Positions 1 through 6,427 of a stretch of DNA of 8,177 nt are shown piece by piece (position 1 is the stretch's first letter; each line of letters begins with the position of its first letter). The translations under genes were made by a program, and so were the position numbers. The stretch is from JBCDBH01 sp039184055 (lineage in GTDB: Bacteria; Acidobacteriota; Thermoanaerobaculia; Multivoradales; J023): positions 1-8,177 of the forward strand of contig JBCDBH010000270.1 in NCBI GenBank assembly GCA_039184055.1, in the 5' to 3' direction. Below the pieces are notes generated by a model. That model saw only the letters and a program-made list of their open reading frames with translations. It searched no databases and was not told the DNA's origin.

Positions 1-1
1 C

Positions 2-58
2 TTTATTCCCTCCACCGAGACCACCGACTGGGCCGACGCTTCCGTGACGCGACGATGA
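2..58 (+). CDS. C-terminal fragment of an upstream gene (unidentified)
   Basis: The second reading frame is open from the window edge and ends in TGA at 56-58. It overlaps the kinase start codon as ATGA, the classic 4-bp arrangement for translational coupling. The 18 visible residues end in DWADASVTRR and carry no recognisable motif. In many Gammaproteobacteria a DUF4390 protein gene precedes an NtrY-like kinase, but nothing here confirms that identity. The call rests on the overlap alone. The first frame is also open to the window edge, so a longer kinase N-terminus cannot be fully excluded. Confidence 0.5.
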   Translation, partial: FIPSTETTDWADASVTRR

Positions 59-2325
59 GCAAAGATCGCCGACCGGAGCGGCTCAAGGACAGTCGATTCG
101 TCTTCGGTGGTTTGGGTCTGCTGCTGGTGGTGTTCAGCGCGTTTTACGCGCTCTTTCAGCGTGGTCAGGGGTTGCCTCCCCAGGTGCTGACCAACCGCGT
201 GCTCTTCTTCGCGCTCGGCTACGTCAACATCATCCTGATCCTGACCCTGGTGTTCATTTTGGTGCGGAGCTTTTTCCGTCTGCTGATCGAGCGACGCAGT
301 CGGATTTTGGGCTCGGCGTTCAAGACCAAATTGGTGGTGACGGCGATCGCGCTCTCGCTGATCCCGGTGTTGATCCTCTTCCCGTTTGCGACTCGCTTGC
401 TCTTCGAATCGTTGGATGCGCTATTCAACTTACCCGTGGAAGAGCTGCTCGAACAGGCGGCGGATACCGCCGAGGCGCTGTCGCGCGAGATCGAGGATCG
501 CAATCGGCGGGACGCGGCGCGGGTGCTCGAGGGGTTGAGCGATCTCGACGTCGGGGCGCTCGACGATCGCGCCGAGTTACAACGTCGGCTCCAGATGTTC
601 GGCGCCGAGCTCGGGCTCGACTATTTGGCCATCTACGACGGCACGAGGCTGGTCCACGCGACTGCGAATCCACGTGCGTTCCGCACCTATCCGGAGTTTC
701 GCGGCATGAGCCGGGTGCTGCGTGCGGCGATGGATGACGGTGAGGCGGTTCACGTCGCCGACTATCTCGAAATCAACGGGCGGCTGATTCTGGCCGCGGC
801 GGCGGATCGAGACGCGGCGGCAGCGGTGCGTCCCGTCACCACGTCCGGTGAGACGGAGACGACGGCGGTCGAGGACGCTGTGCCCGTGGTGCTCGCCGGC
901 GCGGTTCTACCACCGGATATCGCCGAAAAGCACCAAAGCCTCACCCTGGCGCGGCAGAGCTATTTGGCCTTGGTGGCGCAAAAGGACGAACTTCGCTCGA
1001 CCTACCGCCTGATTCTGCTCATGGTGACGCTCCTGGTGATCTTGGCCTTCACCTCGATCAGTCTGCGTTTGGCGCGTCGGGTCACGGTGCCGATTCAAGC
1101 TCTCGCCGAGGGCACGCATCGGATTCGTCAGGGGCATCTCGACCATCGAGTCGAGGTCGCGGTGGATGACGAGCTCGGGGTCTTGGTCGAAGGGTTCAAC
1201 GCCATGACCGCCGATCTCGAGCGCAATCGCGAGCTGGTGGATCAGCGCAGTCGCGAGCTGATCGAGGCCAACGAACGGATCACCGAAGAGCAGGTGCTCT
1301 TGTCGACCGTGCTGCAAAATGTCGCCGCCGGGGTGCTGGCGATCGGCGAGGATGGTCGGATCGTCACGTGCAATGGGGCCGCGCTCCGAATCTTGGCGCA
1401 ACGCGACGACGAGGTCATCGGGCGTCCGTTCACCGAGGCGTGGCAGGATCCCGAACGGACCAAATTGGCCGGCTTGCTCGGTGATCCGGCGGGCGACGAA
1501 CACTCGTTCGAGCTTCAGCTCACGGTCGGTGGTATCTGGAAAACCCTCGAGGTCAAAGTGACCTCGATGCCCAGTACCGGCACCATGCCGGGTGGCAGGG
1601 TGGTGGTGCTCGAAGACAATACCGAGCTCATTCACGCCCAGCAGATGGCGACCTGGAACCAGGTGGCGCGACGGATCGCACACGAAATCAAGAATCCGCT
1701 GACGCCGATCAAATTGACCGCCGAGCGTCTGTTGCGCAAACACCAGCAGAACGATCCGGCCCTCGGTCGAACGATCGAAGACGGCGTGGCGGTGATCGTC
1801 CGCGAGGTCGCGAGCATGCAGGCGATGACCGATGAATTCTCGCGGTTCGCACGGATGCCACGACCGCTGCCGCGCACGGTCGATGTGGTCGCGCTGGTCG
1901 AGGAAGTGCTGCGTCTCTATCGCGAGATCAAAAGCGGTGTCGAGGTCAGCGCCGAGCTCGATCCCGAGGCCTCGACGGTCTGGTTCGATCGTGAGCAGCT
2001 ACGCAGCGTGTTGCTCAACCTGCTCGACAACGCGATTCGCGCCGTGAGCCCACCCGGTCAGGTCGTCGTACGTACCGTGCAACGCGACCACGGGGTCGAG
2101 CTTTCGGTGGCCGACACCGGTGTCGGCATTCGGCCGGAAGATAGGGAGAAGATCTTTCTGCCCTACTACTCGACCAAAGGACGGGGCACCGGTTTGGGAT
2201 TGGCGATCGTGCACCGGATCGTCTCGGATCATCATGCGACGATCCGCGTCGACGACAACCCCGCGGGTGGGACGGTGTTTGTCCTCGATTTGCCCGCTTC
2301 GTCACCAGCTGTTGAAGTAAGTTGA
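55..2325 (+). CDS. ntrY: NtrY-type membrane sensor histidine kinase
   Basis: This is a 756-residue sensor kinase of the NtrY type, a two-component envelope sensor that in other bacteria phosphorylates the sigma54-activator-like regulator NtrX. Three hydrophobic segments lie near residues 15-34, 47-72 and 92-115. An extracytoplasmic region follows (about 116-316), then a fourth membrane segment (about 316-338), HAMP (about 339-393, with P346 at its start) and PAS (about 413-525). The H-box carries the phospho-acceptor H543 in HEIKNPLTP. The ATPase domain shows the N-box LLNLLDNA (N655, N659), the G1 box DTGVGI (D687) and GTGLGL (711-716), so all catalytic motifs are intact. Length and four-helix topology fit NtrY. 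The extracytoplasmic part has a low-complexity Ala/Thr/Glu stretch near residues 256-280. The start at 55 has no clear Shine-Dalgarno but overlaps the preceding stop, suggesting coupled translation. No ntrX follows; the next genes are convergent, so its partner lies upstream or elsewhere. The kinase class is sure; the NtrY subfamily is likely. Confidence 0.9.
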   Translation: MSKDRRPERLKDSRFVFGGLGLLLVVFSAFYALFQRGQGLPPQVLTNRVLFFALGYVNIILILTLVFILVRSFFRLLIERRSRILGSAFKTKLVVTAIALSLIPVLILFPFATRLLFESLDALFNLPVEELLEQAADTAEALSREIEDRNRRDAARVLEGLSDLDVGALDDRAELQRRLQMFGAELGLDYLAIYDGTRLVHATANPRAFRTYPEFRGMSRVLRAAMDDGEAVHVADYLEINGRLILAAAADRDAAAAVRPVTTSGETETTAVEDAVPVVLAGAVLPPDIAEKHQSLTLARQSYLALVAQKDELRSTYRLILLMVTLLVILAFTSISLRLARRVTVPIQALAEGTHRIRQGHLDHRVEVAVDDELGVLVEGFNAMTADLERNRELVDQRSRELIEANERITEEQVLLSTVLQNVAAGVLAIGEDGRIVTCNGAALRILAQRDDEVIGRPFTEAWQDPERTKLAGLLGDPAGDEHSFELQLTVGGIWKTLEVKVTSMPSTGTMPGGRVVVLEDNTELIHAQQMATWNQVARRIAHEIKNPLTPIKLTAERLLRKHQQNDPALGRTIEDGVAVIVREVASMQAMTDEFSRFARMPRPLPRTVDVVALVEEVLRLYREIKSGVEVSAELDPEASTVWFDREQLRSVLLNLLDNAIRAVSPPGQVVVRTVQRDHGVELSVADTGVGIRPEDREKIFLPYYSTKGRGTGLGLAIVHRIVSDHHATIRVDDNPAGGTVFVLDLPASSPAVEVS

Positions 2326-2338
2326 TCGAAGATGGTGG

Positions 2339-2363
2339 TCGATCGGTCTTTTTCGATCGAAAA
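2339..2363. other. Small dyad after ntrY (weak terminator candidate)
   Basis: TCGATCG (2339-2345) and CGATCGA (2354-2360) form a perfect 7-bp stem with an 8-nt T-rich loop. The second arm is also the core of a perfect 14-bp palindrome, TTTTCGATCGAAAA (2350-2363). It begins 13 nt after the ntrY stop. A clean U-tract after the stem is missing; only a T-rich stretch (2369-2376) comes a little later. It could be a weak terminator, or chance in a genome where CGATCG is common. Confidence 0.3.
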
Positions 2364-2385
2364 CGCGATTTCTTTCCATCAGTTC

Positions 2386-2452
2386 GACCTATTGCAAGTT
2401 GCAAAACCCTGCCAGGTCAGACCTGGTAAGGTTTTGCAACGTGTAATAGGTC
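2386..2452. repeat. 67-bp foldback between convergent genes
   Basis: This is a nearly complete inverted repeat with a 3-nt loop (CAG, 2418-2420). The outer 8 bp, GACCTATT (2386-2393) and AATAGGTC (2445-2452), are perfect. The inner 20-nt arms (2398-2417 and 2421-2440) pair except for one C/A mismatch and one G-T. The joining tetranucleotides (2394-2397 and 2441-2444) pair partly. That gives about 30 of 32 possible pairs. It lies 60 nt after the ntrY stop and 61 nt after the stop of the opposing VWFA gene, so both transcripts would run into it. Neither side has a T-tract, so it is not a textbook intrinsic terminator. It may be a bidirectional terminator or 3'-end stabiliser, or a REP/MITE-like repeat. 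The sequence is visibly AT-richer than its surroundings. Confidence 0.8.
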
Positions 2453-2513
2453 TTCCGGGCCCTTCGGAATGACTGTTACACGATGAGAACATTCCAATGA
2501 AGCGGTTTTCGGA

Positions 2514-3680
2514 TCAAGGGCGATCGACATAGCCACGGCGGTGACGGACGTCGACCGCGTCGGCGGCTACGTCGACGTCGAGCTCATGCCAGCGACCGTC
2601 ATCGAGATCGAGACTCGGATAGTAGCCGAGGGCGTACTGCGAGCGTAGCTCGTCGAGAATGACGGCGAAGGCGTCGCTCGTCTGGCTGGTGTCGGCGATC
2701 GGCACCACTCGACCGCCGCTGGTTTCGACCGCGCGCCGGAGCTGCTCGCGCTCGGTGTCGTGCGCGGCGACGTTGCGCCACGCCGAGGTGATCCGGCGCT
2801 GGGTGCCGAGCCGGACCCAATACATCATCACCGAGCTGTCCCGCACCACCTCGAGGATCTCATCGGCGTCGAGCACGCTGGCGACGTCTTCACCGTCGGA
2901 GAGCAGGATCAACACGCGGCGGCCTTGGCGTTCCTCGAGCTCGCGAAGGGCGAGATAGAGCTGGTCGTTGAGCGCCGTGCCGCCTTTCGCGGCGGCGCCG
3001 TCGAGACCGGCGGTGAGCAAAATCGGATCGTTGGTAAAGGTCGAGACGGCGAGACGCCGATCGCTGAACAACACTAGGCGGGCTTCGTCGAGCGGCTGCA
3101 TGCGGTTCGCGAAGGCCCGGGCGCCGCCGAGCGCGGCTTCGAGCTCGGCGCCACGCATGCTTTCGCTGGCATCCACCAGAAGCTCGGCGGTCAGCGGGAC
3201 GTCACCGCCTTCGAAGGTCACCAGCTCCTGGACGATACCGGCGTCGCGCACGGTGAAGTGCTCGCGCGCGAGGTCGCGCACCGGCGCGCCGTCACGATTC
3301 ACCGTCACATAAAGCTGCTGGAGGTCGGCGTCGACCGCCAGGTCGATCCGGATCGCCGGGGTGATCCGTGACACCCGATGCGTGTTGCCGCCAGCGGTTT
3401 CGATGACCAGCTCGAAGGTGTGCTCGCGGTTGTCGTCACCGACATCGACCTCGACTTGCCACGGCGGCAGGGTGAGGTTGGCGATGTCCTCGCCGTCGAC
3501 CAGGAAACGCACCGTGGTGACCCGCTCGTCGTCGATCGTCGCGGCGATCTCGGCCGCGAAGGTCACCGTGCCGAAAACCGGCTGTTCAGCCGGTGGCGAG
3601 ACGATCTCGATCGCCTCGGCCGGTACGGCGAAGCCGAGCAACCACAGGCCGAGGAAACCCACGCCGAGACGCTCAATCAT
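2514..3680 (-). CDS. Secreted VWFA-related protein with intact MIDAS
   Basis: Read from the ATG at 3680, the protein has 388 residues. A signal peptide (hydrophobic core about 6-19) ends near AEA at 21-23. An Ig-like beta region follows (about 25-108), then a von Willebrand factor A domain (about 115-350) of the VWFA-related type common in Acidobacteriota (TIGR03436-like). The metal site is complete: DASES (D170, S172, S174), T235 in GGTAL and D262 in SDGED. The C-terminus has the family's closing pattern (YALGYY at 349-354, then VRHRRGY at 378-384). VWA domains with a MIDAS bind protein partners through a divalent cation; the ligand here is unknown. This start was chosen because the frame's upstream ATGs (3725 and 3719) would put a charged non-signal segment first, and because ATG 3680 overlaps the upstream TGA by 8 nt (ATGATTGA), which implies coupled translation. 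No good ribosome site is visible; GGAG lies 16 nt upstream. It is the last gene of its transcript and converges on ntrY. Confidence 0.87.
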   Translation of the reverse strand: MIERLGVGFLGLWLLGFAVPAEAIEIVSPPAEQPVFGTVTFAAEIAATIDDERVTTVRFLVDGEDIANLTLPPWQVEVDVGDDNREHTFELVIETAGGNTHRVSRITPAIRIDLAVDADLQQLYVTVNRDGAPVRDLAREHFTVRDAGIVQELVTFEGGDVPLTAELLVDASESMRGAELEAALGGARAFANRMQPLDEARLVLFSDRRLAVSTFTNDPILLTAGLDGAAAKGGTALNDQLYLALRELEERQGRRVLILLSDGEDVASVLDADEILEVVRDSSVMMYWVRLGTQRRITSAWRNVAAHDTEREQLRRAVETSGGRVVPIADTSQTSDAFAVILDELRSQYALGYYPSLDLDDGRWHELDVDVAADAVDVRHRRGYVDRP

Positions 3681-6195
3681 CGAGCGCACGGAGCAACTCC
3701 GGTCGAAGGGTCGCGGCATGACCACGGGCGGCGCGACGCGCCAGGTCGCTGTCGTAACGCGGCCACAGGTTGTAGCGATAGCGATCGTTGGTATCGCCGG
3801 GTGGATCGGCGCTCATGGCCAGCTCACGGAGCTCACGGGCCGCGGTCCAATCGCCACTCAGCTCGTGGACCCGTGCCATCAGGAGCGCCAGGGTCGGATC
3901 GGTGGGATGGGCGGCTCGGGCCCGTTCAAGAATGCTCTCGGCGTCGTCGACACGGTCGCGATCGATGGCGTGACGCGCCAGCTCTTGGTAGGCGAGACGG
4001 ACCACCCAGCCCGGCGCTTTGTCGTTGCGGGTGAGCTCGTGGAGGGCGAGCAAGCCGGGGGCCGAGCGCCGGTCCCGGATCAGGTTGAGGGCGCGTCGCA
4101 GTGCCGCTTCGGCGTGATCGGGTCGAGCCTCGATCAGCCGGCCGAGCAGGCGGTGCGCGCGTCGGTAGTTGCCGTTCTTCTCCTCGATGGTCGCCAGGCC
4201 GATCAACGACGCCGGGTGATTCGACCACATCCCGAGCGCCAGCTCGTAGATCTCGCGGGCTTCGCCACGCCGCGCCGAAAGCTTGTCGATCCGCGCCACC
4301 AACGCGAGGATGTCGGCGGTCGCTCGCGCCTCGTCGTCACCGAGGGTGGCGTGACGACGCGCCAAGGCGGTGGCGCGTTCGACGCTGTGCGCGACGAGCA
4401 AGGTGTCTCCCGAGCGGCGATAGCGTTCGGCGCGTTGCGCGTGAAGCAGGGCGACGGGAAAGAGCACCGTGTTGGGGAGCGAGTCGGTGACTTGGCTTTG
4501 TGCCGCCTGGGTGATCGGCAGGGCCACCGCGCCGAGCTCGTCGCCGAGACTGGTTTCGAGCGCTTCGAGGGCCAGATCGGCTTTGGCCTCGTTGCCACGC
4601 GCCAGATGACCGAGGGCGAGTCGGTACTCACGCGCGAGCCGGTCGAGCGCGGCGGTGAGCTGGGCACGAGGGAGACGCTCGACGTCACCGTGTTTGCGCC
4701 ACAATTTGATCAAGTCGCCGAGGTCGACATCGTCGGCGTCGATCACTGCCGCCGGTGCGGGATCGGCGGCTGGAGGCGGTGTCGCATCCGGTTCTCGCGT
4801 AGCCTCTGTCGAGGTTTGAGCGGCCCCCGATGCTGGCTCTTGCGCGAGGTCCGAGACGTTCATCTCACCGATCATGGTCGGAATCGACGGCACGACGAGC
4901 TCCGTTTGGGGCGCGGCCGGAGGCGCCTCGGCCTGAGCTCGCGCGAGACGTTCGACTTCGGTCGAGGTCGGTGCGCGGTAGCGGGGACGATGCCGAACTT
5001 CAGTGCCTTTGGGCGCGTCACGTACGGCGATCTCGACACGATGGAGCTCGCCATCGAGAACCGGTGGCGCGAACACGACGGTGTAGCTCGCCTCGATCGC
5101 TCGAGCGATTCCAGAGACCCGCTCGGTGAAGGAACGGCTGCCGACGATCGCCAGACCACCGGTCTCTTCGGCGAGCCGCTTGAGCAGGGCTTCGCTGCCA
5201 CGATCACGATGGCGATCGAAGACCCCGCGTCGTAAGGCTCCGGCGTCGAGGGTGTGGACCTGCACGCCCCGATCGCGCGTATGCGCGATCACCGGGTCGA
5301 CCGTGCGCGCGGTGTCGACACCCCCGATCTTGGCCGCCAGGCGACCTTGACTGATCGCGGTGGTGGCCGCCGCCGCCTCGGGATCGGAATCGAGCTGGCG
5401 GCTACGCGACCACGGCGAGCTCGGCCCGAAGGCGGCGCGCCAGGCACGATAGAGATTGGCTCGAGCATCGATCGGGATCCGGCCACCGACGTAGAGCAGG
5501 GCGTGGCGTCCATCGAGCTCGGCCACTGCGTCGACGACGGTCCGTAGCCGACCGAGCGCAGCGTCGATCAGTAAACCGCTTTGTTCGTCGAAGGCTTCGA
5601 CCTGGGCGAGCAGCGTACGCGGCACCTGGGTGGCGTCACGCAGCTCGGGGCCGGCGGCGGCGGTGCGGCGAATGGTGGCGTTGATGCGTCGACCGTCGGC
5701 CAGGAGCCCACTGGTCGACGGCTTGGGCAGCGTCGTCAAGGCATCGGCGACCACGCCGTGCAAGGTGGTGAACGGTTCGACCACTTCGATCCGTGGTGAC
5801 GCCGTGACCAGCATGGTGCGGGTGTCGGTGGCGAGACCGTGGTTGAGGACTTGTCGGAGGGCGAGGGTGACGTCGTCGAGATCGCCCGGTTGCAGATGGG
5901 TGAGGTCGGTGTAGATCACCATGTGCAACGGCGCGCGTGCGCTGTCCGGTCCGTCGACGGCGACGATCGGGATGGGTTCGCCCTCGATCTCGAGCACGAA
6001 ATCGTCACGATCGAGACCGATGATCGGCTGCCCCTCGTCGTCGACCACGATCACGTCGATACTGACCCGCGCGACGTCGACGGTGGCGGAGAACGGCTCC
6101 GAAGTGGCGGGCTGCTGGGCGCTCACCGAACCGGTCGGCCAAAACCCGCCGATCAGCCAGGTGAGAGCGAGCAGCGTGAGGGCGCGGCCTCGCAT
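3673..6195 (-). CDS. Secreted VWFA-related protein with C-terminal TPR-like region
   Basis: This is an 840-residue exported protein. The signal peptide (about 1-26) ends SVSAQQ. A VWFA-related region covers about 38-408: it opens with VSIDVIVVDDEGQPI and a DDFVLEI strand, and closes with VRHRPRY-like residues near 400-406, as in acidobacterial VWFA-related proteins. The MIDAS is degenerate: where DxSxS is expected there is TDLTHL (D97, T99, H100), and no clear SDGED counterpart is seen, so metal binding is doubtful. An Ala/Pro-rich linker (about 415-487) leads to an alpha-helical C-terminal half (about 490-800). Its repeats near 644-705 and 735-797 (for example AREIYELAL and YRRAHRLLGRLIEARPDHAEAAL) look like TPRs, a protein-docking fold. 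The frame is open upstream to 6420, but those 75 residues would run through the 180-bp foldback and lack a signal, so ATG 6195 is preferred. A TAAGAT hexamer sits 7 nt before that ATG. The gene overlaps the following VWFA gene by 8 bp. Cellular function is unknown. Confidence 0.85.
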   Translation of the reverse strand: MRGRALTLLALTWLIGGFWPTGSVSAQQPATSEPFSATVDVARVSIDVIVVDDEGQPIIGLDRDDFVLEIEGEPIPIVAVDGPDSARAPLHMVIYTDLTHLQPGDLDDVTLALRQVLNHGLATDTRTMLVTASPRIEVVEPFTTLHGVVADALTTLPKPSTSGLLADGRRINATIRRTAAAGPELRDATQVPRTLLAQVEAFDEQSGLLIDAALGRLRTVVDAVAELDGRHALLYVGGRIPIDARANLYRAWRAAFGPSSPWSRSRQLDSDPEAAAATTAISQGRLAAKIGGVDTARTVDPVIAHTRDRGVQVHTLDAGALRRGVFDRHRDRGSEALLKRLAEETGGLAIVGSRSFTERVSGIARAIEASYTVVFAPPVLDGELHRVEIAVRDAPKGTEVRHRPRYRAPTSTEVERLARAQAEAPPAAPQTELVVPSIPTMIGEMNVSDLAQEPASGAAQTSTEATREPDATPPPAADPAPAAVIDADDVDLGDLIKLWRKHGDVERLPRAQLTAALDRLAREYRLALGHLARGNEAKADLALEALETSLGDELGAVALPITQAAQSQVTDSLPNTVLFPVALLHAQRAERYRRSGDTLLVAHSVERATALARRHATLGDDEARATADILALVARIDKLSARRGEAREIYELALGMWSNHPASLIGLATIEEKNGNYRRAHRLLGRLIEARPDHAEAALRRALNLIRDRRSAPGLLALHELTRNDKAPGWVVRLAYQELARHAIDRDRVDDAESILERARAAHPTDPTLALLMARVHELSGDWTAARELRELAMSADPPGDTNDRYRYNLWPRYDSDLARRAARGHAATLRPELLRALDD

Positions 6196-6202
6196 CGGCG
6201 CG

Positions 6203-6208
6203 ATCTTA
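6203..6208 (-). promoter_or_regulatory. Candidate -10 element (TAAGAT) for the VWFA/TPR gene
   Basis: On the minus strand TAAGAT fits TANNNT and ends 7 nt before the ATG at 6195. Transcription would then start at or next to the A of ATG, giving a leaderless or near-leaderless mRNA. A TTCACA hexamer lies upstream, but the 21-bp gap is too long for a standard -35. No Shine-Dalgarno is visible before this ATG. Confidence 0.35.
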
Positions 6209-6247
6209 GCCGACCGATTGTGGTCTCGGTGTGAATGTTCGGAGGTC

Positions 6248-6427
6248 AGCCTGCATGTCTCAGCAAACGCCGTTGCGAGGCGTGGAAAGGTGCGTGAGAT
6301 CTGGGCAGCGCAGGGATGAGCGACCGGAGGCGTACCCGAGGTACGTCGAGGGAGCGAAGAGCGAGCACGCCCAGATATTGCGTGCGTTTCCGCGCCGTAG
6401 TCGGCGGGCTGGTGAGACATGCAGGCT
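6248..6427. repeat. 180-bp foldback (MITE-like or structured RNA) element
   Basis: The ends are perfect 15-bp inverted repeats, AGCCTGCATGTCTCA (6248-6262) and its complement (6413-6427). After a 16-nt unpaired stretch on each side, a second pairing runs for 28 positions (6279-6306 with 6369-6396), with two mismatches and about five G-T pairs. The centre holds an 8-bp hairpin (6329-6336 with 6340-6347, loop CGA). It has no coding capacity of its own. The right end supplies the last two bases of the phosphatase gene's TAG stop, and no target-site duplication is evident. On the minus strand it would be transcribed between the phosphatase and VWFA/TPR genes. It may be a MITE-like foldback or REP-type repeat, or an RNA hairpin acting as a terminator or processing site. 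The many G-T pairs fit either a transcribed RNA structure or simple decay of an old repeat. Together with its flanks it fills the 230-bp gap at 6196-6425. Confidence 0.8.

Noticed and set aside
907..1743. 278-residue minus-strand open frame inside ntrY
   Set aside because: It lies opposite the HAMP, PAS and H-box coding region, has no motif or start context, and reads as the complement of biased codons.
2386..2452. Textbook rho-independent terminator
   Set aside because: The stem is strong, but no T-tract follows on either strand, so it is annotated as a foldback repeat.
3681..3725. N-terminal extension of the second VWFA protein (starts at 3725 or 3719)
   Set aside because: It adds a charged segment before the signal peptide. 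The ATG at 3680 gives a normal signal and the ATGATTGA overlap.
3361..5235. 624-residue plus-strand open frame
   Set aside because: It is antisense to the VWFA genes, which have signal peptides and recognisable domains. Its translation is Arg/Gly-rich with no motif, as expected from GC-rich codon bias.
6196..6420. N-terminal extension of the VWFA/TPR protein by 75 residues
   Set aside because: It would translate through the 180-bp foldback and bury the signal peptide. The ATG at 6195 starts a proper signal sequence.
6248..6427. CRISPR array or insertion sequence
   Set aside because: There is a single inverted pair without regular spacers, and 180 bp has no room for a transposase.
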